This document shows positions 13,398-24,219 of a DNA stretch of 64,000 nt, in pieces; position 1 is the first letter of the stretch; every line of letters begins with the position of its first letter. The notes below the pieces were generated by a model. That model did no database searches. It had not been told where the DNA came from and saw nothing but the letters and a program-made list of their open reading frames with translations. This DNA comes from Boesenbergia rotunda. Taxonomy: Eukaryota > Streptophyta > Magnoliopsida > Zingiberales > Zingiberaceae. Both the position numbers and the translations under genes were made by a program. The stretch spans positions 42,566 through 106,565 of the forward strand of contig JAGFNQ010005655.1 in the NCBI GenBank assembly GCA_024364735.1, written 5' to 3'.

Positions 13398-15212
13398 TAT
13401 CATTATCATTAGCATCATCATCATCATCATCATCATCAATTTGAACTGAAACATCTAGATCACCCCATTTGGTGTAAAGGTTGGACACAAATGAACCAAA
13501 GGGCTTCACTGGTGACACAACACCTATAAAATAATTAAGTAGAATTAAGTGCAAACTGCGAAAACAAAATTTTGATTCAATTGAAGATCATTTCCTTTAA
13601 CAAAACTTAGTAAGTCAAAAAGCCCCTAGTGTTGATGTGACATTAAATTGAAATATATCTATGGTCAATGTGTTTTTCTTGATAGGTTACACACAAATTG
13701 CAAGGCAAGGATATACCTTAAGTCTTGATTTTTTTTTCTTGGTACAAGACAAATTGACGCATCATATTCAAGATAAACACTTGCTGGGTTTTTATCTACA
13801 GATTAGATTGTGTTAATTGACACATTAAATTTGAATCTTAAATTTGGGAGGAAAAAAACTATTCAAGAAAATTAGAGATCTAAAGATTAGTAGAACAAAA
13901 AGTGAAATATATGACATGCAATTCTAGTAGCAATAATGAATGGACATGAAAACCCTGTAAGTAAAATCTTATAAAATTAGATGTCTAAAATAAAATCACT
14001 AAAATAGTTTTTAAGCCAAAATTACTTATAATATTTTAAAATCATTAAACTAAAACAAAAGTAGAGAATATCAATTTATAATTTTGTACAACATATTATT
14101 GCAGTTGAGTCTTTTGCATTTAATAACAACTTATTCTCTCATTAATTTTTTTCTTAAAGCAAAAAACAGTGTTTCCAAGCATTCTGTTGATGAAATGCAC
14201 TGTAAGCTTTTTTTTTTTAAAAAAAACTTAAGAATAGTTCAACTTTTTACTAATTAATCAAACTGCAGTAAATTAATTTACATTTACTGATTTCATTCCT
14301 GATTATTAAATTTCTCGTCTTAAATATATAATAAGAAGACGCATTAACCGGTATTAATAGAGGTCATGTTAGAATCAATATGAAATTTTTTAATTATTCA
14401 GCTGAAGAAAATTATATTAATTTAATAAAAAATTATGATCTATTAAAAGTTATTGTTATTCAGGTAAATAATTAGGTAATTTTTATTTTTTTAAAATATG
14501 ATTATGCCATAAGATATTTTTCAATTTATAAGAGTATCCACATTGGTGTTAATAATGTTATAATGGTGTCACAACCAATGTGGGCAAGTGTTATAATACC
14601 CACATATTAACTGCGTTCAATTCTTTGAACACAGTTAATAAGCAGATTTTATAAAAAAAGTCTAAAGAATAAAGATGAATGAGTAAACAGTGGTACTCAA
14701 AAATAATGAGTGTTAACATTAAAATGAATGTGTGTTAATGAAAGGAAGGTGTTAATATAATGGGTATATGGTATGCTATTCGAAGAGATGTCATATATTA
14801 ATATTCAAACTAACACAAATGCCCTAATAGAATTATAAAAATAACAATTACTTTTTATAACTGCTTATGCATACTCACAAAATGCTTATAAGTGAATCGA
14901 CTCTCACTATTAGAAATCGAAATTAGGTTGCAAACACCGGAAGAAAAATCATCCAGACACTACTAAACTTATACACTATGGAATTCAAGTTTGAGTATGA
15001 AAGTGGTTGTAGATACTATAAACCATTTAATATCAAAAATTACCTCGAAAGGTTTCCAAACCTCGAAGACAATCTTTCAATTGATTAATTTCATTGAGCC
15101 GTTTGACTCGATCACTTTCTGATGGTTTTATCTCGACGAGGATGTCCCTAAGACAAATCTCAAGCACACGAACTCTATTGTTGCTAGTTGATGAAGAACC
15201 ATACGAGTCCAT
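10106..15212 (-). CDS. HESO1-like UTP:RNA uridylyltransferase, 8 coding exons
   Basis: Plant HESO1/TUT-type enzymes add uridines to the 3' ends of unmethylated small RNAs and cleaved transcripts, marking them for decay. Joined exons (minus strand): 15212-15044, 13523-13275, 11440-11262, 11187-11092, 10985-10919, 10851-10727, 10570-10472, 10387-10106, giving 421 residues in one frame with GT-AG borders throughout. The nucleotidyltransferase signature PFGSFVSNLYTKWGDLDVSV (residues 64-83) supplies Asp78 and Asp80; the third acidic residue is Asp168 in ISFDVSI. KEWAKAQDIHDP and SYALCLLVIFHFQ mark the central domain, and EDPFEEMENAARTV the PAP-associated end. Odd points: a run of about 30 mostly Asp residues follows the active-site strand, and the protein stops soon after the core, lacking the long Gln/Asn-rich tail I recall for HESO1. 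A 5' untranslated exon is likely, since an acceptor lies near 15240. The start is the only Met before the conserved N-terminal helix. Confidence 0.88.
13345..13438. repeat. (ATC/GAT)n trinucleotide repeat within exon 2 of the HESO1-like gene
   Basis: A nearly pure ATC repeat on the plus strand, GAT on the coding strand, encodes about 8 Asp, a short Ala/Asn/Asp interruption and about 17 more Asp. It stays in frame with the nucleotidyltransferase on both sides, so it is a coding microsatellite. Confidence 0.95.
14532..14777. mobile_element. Candidate Harbinger-type MITE in intron 1
   Basis: The left end taa|GAGTATCCACATTGGTG matches the GAGCATCCA-type ends and TAA target site of the Harbinger element at 27206-29092. 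The right end, ggtatgct, is its approximate inverse. The right target copy is not clean. It is non-coding and sits inside the intron of the HESO1-like gene. Confidence 0.45.
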
Positions 15213-16463
15213 TAGTCAACAAAATTATATGAGTGCCTGCAACAGCTATACATAATGGTTAACTACAAAGTAAATTACAATATCAAGTGATCGACAAAGA
15301 AAGTTTGGGTACAAAGTACCAAGAAATGTCAAACAACATTTACACTAGATATAATAACATTATGGCCTTCGGTAATAATCCAGAGTAACTTGACCATTTC
15401 CTTGAATAGATTGCTAAGTGTTATTTGCGAGTTGAGAACTACAGCTCCAGTTTTTAAAGAGACAACAAGAGTAAAGACACACCGAGTTATCCTTTCTGAC
15501 ATTTAATTAACAGAACATCCGAAAATTCTAAAAGAAAACAGAAAACTCATATTTTGCACAAATTTTTAGGTTTTAACAAGAGAATATTTCACATATAAAG
15601 ACAGGTAATCACGCGAAGAGACTTGAATCTTTATCCGTTAAAACAAGGCATCCAGATGAACCAAAAAAAAAAAGAAGAAGAAAAGTCGCCGGAAAAAGGC
15701 AAAACGCGCAGTCGACCATCAAAAACCTAAATCTTGCATGGCGAAGAAAGAAAAGCACGATCAAGAAACACAAGAAGCTCCACTGCGTGCCTCAATCGCT
15801 GTAACGAACAACAATGACGAAGGCCGTCGTCGAGGGGGGAGAGATTGGTAGTGTTCGCCGGCGAATCTTTTCAAATCATATATTTATGACCATTTTCGCC
15901 GTTTCTTCGCCGGTAAGCATCTCTCCACTTTATTCTTTATTTCCCTTTTTTTCCTCTACTTTAACCTCTCTCACTCTCTCTCCCTCCCTCCGTTTTTTCT
16001 CTCTCTCTTTCGGAAGTGGAGTGTCATCTTCAATGCAAAGTTTATTATAAATTTATAAAAGAAAAAAAATAAATTAAAACCATTATAAAAATAAAATTTT
16101 AGAATTATAATTCAAAAATAGTAATAAAAACTCTAATTTATTTTTTTCTACAATTCCATATAATATATATGGAATTGTGTAATTACATGCCATAAATGGA
16201 TCCTAAAAAATTATTTAAAATTTTAGTTATTAAAGATGTTTCAATAATTTTTTCTATTATTAATGTGACATATTGGTATCTCGAAGATCTTCTAAATTGA
16301 TTATAATATAATAGAATTGTCCGATTAAATAGCAGTCAATTTTCGAAAATTTTCTGAATTATAGCTTCACATATAATTTTGAAATCTACCATATACGGCG
16401 CTAGAAATCAATATGGCCTTTCTGCCAAATCATTCGAAAGTGGAGGGGAGTTGCATCGGAGGG
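15213..16463. other. Upstream region of the HESO1-like gene
   Basis: Contains a probable splice acceptor at about 15240 (minus strand) for a 5' untranslated exon, then G+C-richer leader-like sequence at about 15680-15920 and a strong CT/GA-rich patch at 15930-16020 of the sort seen in plant core promoters. From 16050 on it is A/T-rich with no gene. Exact transcription start not determinable. Confidence 0.45.
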
Positions 16464-16802
16464 CAGATTCTCTATCCCATAAAATCTCCTGTCCCATTTG
16501 TCTCATTCTTCGGTGACGACCAGTGAGTCATCCGATCGTTGATCGGACACCATCCGCCACCTTGAACAAAACTATATCCTGGGGGTACGGTGAACTCGTC
16601 GGGATCGTTGCAATTACGATCTCATCGGATTCACCGTCGAATCCGACGAGATTGCAATTGTAGCGATTCCGACCGATTCACCGTTCTTCTAAGATATCAT
16701 TTGATTCGGTATAACGATGATGTCCAATGGATGATCGGACGACTCGTCAGCCGTCACCGAAGAGTGGGACAGACGGAACAAGAGTTTTGTGGGACAGAAA
16801 AT
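16464..16802. mobile_element. Long-TIR MITE, ACTATA/GGTGAA-core family (copy 1)
   Basis: The first about 85 bases (ATTCTCTATCCCATAAAATC ... TTCGGTGACG ... GAGTCATCCGATCG) are repeated in inverted form at the right end (ending with the complement of TTTTCTGTCCCACAAAACTC). The core holds aacaaaactatatcctggg and ggtacggtgaactcgtcggg followed by self-complementary CG-rich motifs. Similar elements lie at 38363-38719 and 62208-62575 and a fragment at 32335. It is non-coding; the short plus-strand frame across it is spurious. Superfamily not assigned. Confidence 0.8.
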
Positions 16803-17622
16803 ACCTGTGTAGTTGCGTCGAATTCAGGTTATAGAGACGTTTCAAAAATTAAAAAAATGTGCAATTCATGGAAGGGTACATTTAAAATTGTCAAATGCCA
16901 CACTTAAGTTTTCTATTTCTCAAAAACGTACTTATTTTTTATTACATCCCTCTCGTCTTTTCGACTTTAAATTTTAAAAAAATCGTACAAAAGTTGATGA
17001 TCCTAAAAAATTATTTTTTAAAACTTTACGATATTAAACTGATCGTCTCCTAAAATTATCCACTTTTTAAATTTAATTTTTTTAAAAAATAAAATTAAAA
17101 TACTAAAATAAAATTAAAAGTTAAAAGTGCTAAAATAAAATTAAAAGTTAAAAATACTGACATAAAATTTAAAAATTAAAAATTAAATAACTAAAAAATT
17201 TATTTTGGTGCTAATTTCCAAATTTCAACATTATTACGATGTTGTTATTCGAATAACATAATAACTACATTGTTGAAATTGTAAAAACCTTTGGAGCACT
17301 GCTAAAATGATTCCAAACTGAGAACGATAACTTAGAGAAGGCCACTACATAAATCTACTACACTTAAAAAAGAATCCAATTAGAGTTTGCTAAGTTTATT
17401 GTGATTTTTTTAAAAAAATGCACGGGATAAGGAGAGTGAATACAAGATAGTTGTGATGTGCATGACTAATTCTGAGTCTCCTAAACTAAGTCATGGGTCC
17501 CAACAATGATCAAAAGGATGTTAAACTTTTCAGAACACTTCGATATTGATCATCAAAAACCAATACCACCATGTATGAGAACTTAACATTATGGTGCTAA
17601 TTTCAGAAGACCAATAACATAG
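16803..17622. other. A/T-rich spacer, ending in a degenerate repeat unit
   Basis: No gene. The last about 100 bases (17510-17622) belong to the degenerate repeat array continued after 18680, into which the TRIM at 17623 was inserted. Confidence 0.5.
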
Positions 17623-18679
17623 TGTTGGGACCCCAAAAATATACGTATCTCTACGATAACATGATATTATCTACTATGGGCATAAGTCTTCATGATTTTG
17701 CTCTTGGGCTCTCCCCAAAAGGTTTCATACAAATGATGATATTTTCCATCTTTTAAAACTTATAATCTTTTTCATTTCTAACCAATGTGGAATTTTGATT
17801 GATCCCCAACAATCCTACCCTCGAACGAAAGACCACTATTAGCAGGGCCGGTCCTAGATTTTGAAGGGCCCGGTCAAAAAAAAAATCTTTATATTTGTAT
17901 AAAAAATAAAATGATGTTATAAAAAAATTTCATTAACATAAGTTGGTGAAGGAGGAAGAAAATATCTTCTTGAGTATTTTTTGGATAATATTTTTAAAAA
18001 ATACATATTGTTTTAAAATTTATATTTATATTTTTAATTAATTTTTGATATAATCTTTTATATATATATAAATTTAAAAGAAGGGGCCCCACCTCAGGTG
18101 GGGCCTTGTGCACCAGTCCCAGGTTGACCACCCTGGGGCCGGCTCTGACTATTAGTTCGGGTCATCTCTGCAAGTATTTGATCACTCTTGACCTGCTTCA
18201 GGTCTCCCTGCAAGTATCCGGTCATCCTTTGACCTACTCTGGGCTTTCGGGTCTCTCCGCGAGCATTCAGTCATCGTTCGACCTATTCCAGGTCTCCAGG
18301 CCTCCCCATGAGAATCCGACATGCTCCGGGCCTCCGGGTTTCCCCGTGAGCATTCGTACCCGGTCACTCTTGACTTGCTCCAAGCCTTCCTGCAAGCATC
18401 TAATCACACTTGACCTGCTTCGAGCCTCCTCGCAACTTCATTTGAGGACCCTGCCACACGGTACAGTCTGGATCATGACTCTGATACAATTGTTGAGGCC
18501 CCAAGGATATACATATATCCACAATGGTATGATATTGTTCACTTTAGGCTAAAATTCTCATAGTTTTACTCTTAGGCTCTCTCCAAAAGGTCTCATGTCA
18601 ATGGAAATACTTTTTATCTTTTTAAACTCATAATTTTTTTTATTCCTAATCAATGTAAAACTTTGATTCATCTCCAACA
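17623..18679 (-). mobile_element. TRIM (terminal-repeat retrotransposon in miniature) 1
   Basis: Two direct repeats of 189 bp, 17623-17811 and 18491-18679, both start TGTTG and end CAACA. They share blocks such as ctctccaaaaggtctcat and a final caatgtggaa-like stretch. Just left of the right repeat is actctgatacaa (18478-18489), the complement of a tRNA-Met primer site (TGGTATCAGAG with changes), so the element runs on the minus strand with the right copy as 5' LTR. The interior has no gene and is largely occupied by a nested hAT MITE and a Ser/Pro/Leu-type repeat region (18150-18440). Clean 5-bp target duplications were not found. Confidence 0.8.
17843..18147. mobile_element. hAT-type MITE with perfect 8-bp target duplication, nested in TRIM 1
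   Basis: The 305-bp element starts CAGGGCCGGTCCTAG and ends with the complement of CAGAGCCGGCCCCAGG, the classical hAT CAGGGCCGG ends. It is flanked on both sides by ACTATTAG (17835-17842 and 18148-18155), an exact 8-bp duplication as expected for hAT insertion. No coding capacity; it must have been moved by a transposase elsewhere. Confidence 0.92.
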
Positions 18680-20442
18680 CACAATTATATTAATCTTCCA
18701 AAATCAACAGTAGTGTTTGTACCATTGGCATGCAACCATTACTGTACTATTGGCATGCAACCATTACGTGGCTTATGAACCTCATGACTAGGATTGTACA
18801 TCGTATATACCTTTTATATACTCATTTCTTCCATCTCATTATAAGTTTTTAAAAATTATGCCATCAAAATCCATCAATAGGTTTCAATCAAAATCTGTCA
18901 AAATCCATTGATGAGCTTGTCTAGCTCGAATTGGATCCATTTCAACTCTTATAAGTTTCTACAATGCCCAACAATTCAAATATGCCCTCCGTTGTCATCA
19001 TAAAACGTTCCCAACATTGCTCAGAAGTTTAGAAAATTTAAAACTTTGTGTAATTAGTACGAGCTCATAACTTCACGAAAAAGACGCGAAATTAGGATTT
19101 CACACCATATTCACCTTCTCCACACTCACATCTTCCATTTCATTGAAATTTTTTAAAATCTAAAACTCCAACATTCACCAATGGATTGCAATCAAAACTC
19201 ATTAGTGGACTTAGCCAACTTCAATTAAACTCATTCCAACTACTATTAATTTATTCAGTTCATCGGAATTCAAATTTGCTCTCTTTTGCTATTTCAAGAC
19301 ATTCCCAGTAGTGATCAAAAGAATTTTAAACTTTCATAATACTATGGTGTTGACCTTCAAAGATCAACACCATAGCAGTGCTGATCTTCGAAACTAGCAT
19401 CACAGTGCGTAAAAAGAACATAACATTGTGGTACTAATCTTCAAAGAACAACACAACAATGGTGTTGATCTTCTAAAATGAACACCAAAGTTTGTGTCAA
19501 ATGGCACGCAAACCATAACTTTATTTATGAGACTCGGGTCCAAGATTACACACCATATATGTCTTCTTTGGACTTATCTCTTCCATCTTAATATAAGTTT
19601 TCAAAAACTCAAATCTGTTAGGTCCATTAATAAATTTTGATTAAAATTCATTGTTAAATTTAGTAAATTTTAATTAGCCTCGTTCCAAATTTGATAGGTT
19701 TCTATAGCAACTCTGAGATCAAATATAGCATGTTATTAAGTGTCATTTCCAACACTGCTCAAAATATTTTTAAAATTTCAGCACCATAGTAATTCTATTC
19801 TTCGGATAACAAAACAACAATGGTATTGATCTTTAGACACTTACACAAAAGTATTTTTTTAAATATTCTTTTTAAATTTAATTATTTTTTTCTCTTGAAA
19901 TTACCTATTAAAAAAGATTTTTAAAATAATAATAATAATTTTTATTTGTGTTTATATTAATGTTCCTTTATTTTATAATTTTTTTCATTAAGCTTATTTT
20001 GTATTTTTTTTTAATTTTATTAAAATTTAAAAAATAATTAAAAAATATGGATAACTCTAGGAGATGATGATAAATTTAATGATGTAAATTTAGTTTTTTT
20101 ATTTGATTTGGTTTAAATAAAGAAAATATTTCTTTTCAATTTAAAACTGAAAAGGCCGAAGGGGTATAATCGAAAATAAATGCGTTCTTTGCGGAGGAAA
20201 CTTAAGTGCGTTTTAGACCTTCGAAAATTTTAAATACGTCCTTTCATATATTACTGAAAAAAGAACGACGTCGCGAATGTGCTCATTTTTTTTATTGCAT
20301 ATCTGTGGTTGGTCGGATCGAAAATCATACCCACTCCAAACCAAATATTTAAGAGTCTTAGATTTGCTCTCAGGATGTAGCGTAGACGCTGGATGTACGC
20401 ACTAATATAACAGTTAAAGTTTGATTTTTTTAAATTAAAGAG
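18680..20442. repeat. Degenerate long tandem repeat region
   Basis: A unit of roughly 300-450 bp recurs at least three times in decayed form. Each copy has a gcatgcaaaccat-like block, a tacaccatatatrtcttct block followed by cttccatctca (18790, 19105, 19550), a ccattgatgaattt block and a block about an ACA/TGGTGTTGATCTTC motif (19340, 19450, 19820). The copies differ by many substitutions and indels. No frame is conserved, so it is non-coding. The tail (19850-20442) is plain A/T-rich DNA. Confidence 0.6.
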
Positions 20443-20650
20443 ATGCTTGGTATACATTTGACAATGGAAATGATAATAAATTTGATTGAGAGATTTATGA
20501 ATTTATTGATAATCTAATGGGAGCTGGATTATAAAATCAGGGATATCATATTCATATTTTGATTCTGAATCTCGTATACCAAGCATCATAAAAGGGAAAT
20601 AGATTTCATTATGATTCCTATCTTCTAAACTCGTTTATCAAGCGCCCCCT
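20443..20650 (-). mobile_element. MITE, family shared with 8531-8740 (copy B)
   Basis: The reverse complement starts GGGGGCGCTTGATAAACGAG and ends GGTATACCAAGC-like, aligning over the whole length with copy A in the opposite orientation. Non-coding. Confidence 0.7.
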
Positions 20651-21331
20651 AACATATTGATTTCACCTTATCTTACATTTAACACTCGTGTATCTAAATT
20701 AATCTCCCTGAATATTATGAGACTTACTCTAGGTCGATAGCGAATCTACTTTTCTGAGAGACTTAAATTTTATAAATTATAAAAAAAAAATTCTAGACGG
20801 TTAGAGTCCAACATTTAATAAAAATAAAAAAATAATTTAATATAAAAATAAATAAGAAAGAATATAATTTATTATGAAAATAAATAAAAAAATAAGAAAA
20901 AAATATAATTTAATATTTTTAAATTTTTATAAATTAAAAAACAATTTAATATAAAAATAAATAAAAAAATATAATTAATATAAAAATAAATAAGAAAGAA
21001 TATAATCAAATAGGAAATAATATAATTAATTTTATAAAATATGATATAAAATAAAACATTTTAATTAGCCGTTTAGCTAAAAAAATACTCCTTTTTTTAA
21101 AAAAATATTATTTTATTTTAATCAAAATTATTATATAAAAAGTACAGTTATATCGAAAACAAAATAATTATTGATATCGATGGAAATCCATTGCTTTGGA
21201 AGGAGTAATCTGTGGCGCCATTAAAGAAATTAAATAGATGGTACCTTCTTCCCGATCCCATAGTCCATTTTGAAAATCCCACGCCCCTGTTCGGCAAACA
21301 GAGATGGTTGATTCACTCGTTTAAAGAAAAA
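20651..21331. other. A/T-rich spacer
   Basis: No gene. Runs of aaataaataagaaagaatataa-like sequence recur between 20820 and 21010 (loose tandem repeats). Nothing else recognised. Confidence 0.5.
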
Positions 21332-22088
21332 TGGTAGGACCAAAAGGAATTAGGATATCTCCATAATAACATAATATTATGCATTTTGAGGTAAAGCTCT
21401 TATGATTTTGCTCTTGGGCTCTTCCAAAAGGTCTCATGCCAATGGAGATACCACATTCCTTATAAACCAATGATCTTCCCATGTGTTTATCAATGTGGGA
21501 GTAAGTTTACAACCTTGCAACCTCTAACAAATCTCCCCTCAAACAAAGGACCACATGCCCCCACCACAAACGAAAACATTTTCCGTTTTAGATGTCTGAT
21601 CCACCAGGACTTTCTGTCCCTTGGTCAACCTGACGTACTAGGACCACCTAGCCACAACTAAAACTGGTCCTCTTTGATCAATCCACCTGGACTTTCTGTC
21701 CCTTGGTCAACCTGACCTACTAGGACCTCCACCTGGACTTTCTGTCCCTTGGTCAACCTGACCTACTAGGACCACCTAGCCACTACTAAAACTGATCCTT
21801 TTTATCAAGACACAGGAGTTCACATATCTTTATTTAAGGATTAACGCACATGGTTAGATCTAGATGAGCAACCTGACTCTGATACCATATTTGTTAGGAC
21901 CAAAAGGAATTAGAATATCTCCACAATGATATGAAATTGTCCACTTTGGGCCTAAGCCCTCATGGTTTTGCTCTTGGGCTCTCCCAAAAGACCTTATGCC
22001 AATGGAGATACCATATTCCTTATAAACCAATGATCTTCCTATGTGTTTATCAATGTGGGACTAAGTTTGCACCTTGCAACCTTTAACA
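21332..22088 (-). mobile_element. TRIM 2, two about 198-bp LTRs
   Basis: Direct repeats 21332-21529 and 21892-22088 share ggaccaaaaggaatta, ggttttgctcttgggctct-type and accttgcaacct blocks; the right copy runs from TGTTAGG to TTAACA, and the left copy has TGGTAGG at its start. A primer-site complement, ctctgatacca, lies at 21878-21888 just left of the right LTR, so the element is on the minus strand. The interior holds three tandem copies of a ccacctggactttctgtccc unit (about 21600, 21690, 21730). No coding frame. Its LTR sequence is clearly related to that of TRIM 1. Confidence 0.85.
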
Positions 22089-22124
22089 AAAAGCATAGAC
22101 GAATGAGAAGCAAGAAAACAGACA

Positions 22125-22331
22125 AGAGCCCTCACGGGCTGGCTCGGTTGGTAAGGTATCTGACTGTTTGCATCGGAAGTATCAGATTCGAGAGTCGTCA
22201 GTCGTACACGGGATAAAAATCTGATCTGCTGGTTTAAATTCTCTCGGCCCTAGGTGCCTTATCCCAGATTTATTCCCTCTAGATACTTTTGGGGCTGAGA
22301 CAGATAGCCGCTAAAGTGACGGTTCCACCTT
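22125..22331 (+). mobile_element. tRNA-derived SINE with 15-bp target duplication
   Basis: The 207-bp element begins agagccctcacgggctggct, has a box A-like stretch (ggctcggttggtaagg, 22141-22157) and a box B-like gattcgag at 22192, and lacks any frame. It is flanked by exact 15-bp duplications gcaagaaaacagaca at 22110-22124 and 22332-22346, the hallmark of LINE-type target-primed insertion. It has no 3' poly(A) tail longer than a few bases. Confidence 0.85.
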
Positions 22332-22372
22332 GCAAGAAAACAGACATGAAAGGTACGAGTGCTTGTGCACGC

Positions 22373-23018
22373 TCAGGAAGTAGCTTCTGGAGCCTGCATC
22401 TCCCTCGGCAAGAAAGGTGCTCCGGTCATCCTATGAGATCACGAGAAGAATAGAATCAGGAACTGAAACCATACAATAGCATCCTCTGTGTGTGTTTAGT
22501 GAAGCACAATGCCCATCGTTCTTGATGATTTTGAATGTCTTTCTTATCTCATAATTAAGATTATTTGTTTTGTTTATTCTACTGTTGACAAGAGCAAGGA
22601 CAAATGGTATCCGATTCGTCAGATACATGTTGGGAGAGGAACAGAGTAGAGAGAGAGAGAAAAAAACAACGATCAAAATGAATGAATTAACTGCGCGATC
22701 GAAATCCAGGACTCTCCGACCTCTAAGTAGATGAAACTCACCGATCCCTATCAGAGATCAGATCCACACATGGTAGACGAGAATCACGCGGGATCTACTC
22801 GATGGAATTAATAAAATAAGAAGAAGAAGAAGAAAATAATGTTGCTCAGATCTACAACTGCAGAAACAAAAACACAAATCCGAGATGCACTTCCAAGTAC
22901 GGGGAAGGCGACAGCGAAGAGAAGACGAGGAGGATTACCTTGCGATATCGGAAAGGGGAGGCCGCGAGGCGAAGAGGATCGGCGGCGGCGGAGAACGAAA
23001 AGATAAGAGAGATATCAT
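22373..23018 (-). CDS. Possible small two-exon gene, 45 residues, unknown
   Basis: Exon 1 (23018-22939) would begin MISLLSFRSPPPP and ends at a GT donor (CGCAAG|GTAATC). Exon 2 (22430-22373) follows a clean acceptor (CTCATAG|GATGACC) and encodes MTGAPFLPREMQAPEATS before a stop; the frame continues across the junction. An alternative is that exon 1 is only a 5' untranslated exon and the product is the 18-residue peptide. The G+C-rich first exon, the pyrimidine-rich upstream leader and the good splice sites argue for transcription. I do not recognise the peptide. The SINE at 22125 sits in or just past its 3' untranslated region. Confidence 0.3.
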
Positions 23019-23078
23019 CTTGACCGTCAATACATGGCTCTTAAAAAATAAGAAGAACAAATGGAGAATTTCCCACGT

Positions 23079-23300
23079 GATGCAGTGATAGGGCGACTAA
23101 TCACTATTCCAGACATTCACGGTTTGATCCCTAACTATGGCGTATTTATAGAATTTTTTTCTCCAAATGAGATGCAAACCCTAAGACGCTGGGCTTCTAG
23201 ACCGCCTACTACGAATACTTTTCAATTTATTCTGGTGGCCGATGGAAAACTTTCGTGAGGCTGTACCAGTCGTCCGAGATTGAAAAAATTCGTTAATCAT
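23079..23300 (+). mobile_element. SINE, second family (copy 1)
   Basis: Shares with 33786-34010 a promoter-like head (tgatgcagtgatagggcgac), a box B-like ggtttgatccctaactatgg at 23119-23138, and a common body (ctaagacgctgggcttctag; tggccgatggaaaactttcg) ending with a cgtcc-gagattgaaaaaa tail. Fragments of the 3' half occur at 29335 and 32515. No target duplication was verified. Confidence 0.65.
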
Positions 23301-24219
23301 TTTTTAAAGAACATATGGAGAATTTCATTTCAACTCTTTGCGTGAGATTTTCTTTTTTCTTTTTTTTTAAAAAGAGAGACATGATTTTAAAAATAAAATA
23401 AATATTGAGAGTAAAATAAAAAATTTATAAACGTCAAATATGGAAGATTCCAGTTTGTCGAATTTCTTTTTTTTTTAATTTTCAAAATATTCTCTAAGCC
23501 TACTGCCAAGCACCAACAAATAAAGCATTATCGGTTAAATTAACTAAATTTATCATTTTGTTCATCTATTGTTTGAAATACTGTGGATAGTTCTCGATAA
23601 GATTAGAGTTTGAGTAGCCACTAATCGAATATCGAAATAGATCTCTTGCTATTTCTGAATTTACAGTTTAAGCATCATTATGCTCTTTAGGTTTGTTCAC
23701 TCTCCAAGTTTGATGTAGCTTGAACGCAATAGAATACTTGTAAGATCTTGCATGTATAACGTTCAAGCAAATTCTTGTGTGTGTGAGTCAGTGATTAAGC
23801 CATTGATTAAGTAGTTAAATGGAGTGTTTTTGTGCCTTTTCGAGATATCCCTCAACAAGATATAAGCATGTTATAGTCCAGTGACTCTTTGTATAGGAAA
23901 AATCAAATACCCAACGAGATATTTTATATCCGTTAAAAAATGATTTCAAGTCCTATTAAACAAACACCGTACCATCTGTGTCAATCTGTGGAGACATTTT
24001 GTACGTTTTCACAACTATTGTTAGACGAAAATATTCATGGGCCATTGACGAAGAGCGTAACCTTCTATTCATCTAATCGAGCATTATGAATTTCACAGTG
24101 GTATAGGTCACAACATCTCTACCACCAAAATCATGGCCATCATTCTTGCCTCTATTTAAGCCACCTCCCTCATCTCTCTCTCTACCTACCTTCATATTTT
24201 TAACACCTCCCTTGAACTA
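23301..24219. other. Intergenic; promoter of the 95-residue gene at its end
   Basis: No gene in 23301-24100. A TATA-like ctctatttaagcc at about 24150 and a CT-rich leader at about 24165-24215 are placed as expected for the gene starting at 24220. Confidence 0.55.

Noticed and set aside
13345..13438. Poly-Asp tract as evidence that exon 2 is not coding
   Set aside because: The frame is continuous and the catalytic motif before it and the splice phase after it both fit the family.
16590..16907. 105-residue plus-strand protein
   Set aside because: Spans a MITE and its edge; Arg-rich content comes from the CG-rich inverted repeats.
22141..22200. Functional tRNA gene
   Set aside because: Box A- and B-like motifs are present but no cloverleaf or CCA-ready end; flanking 15-bp duplications show a SINE.
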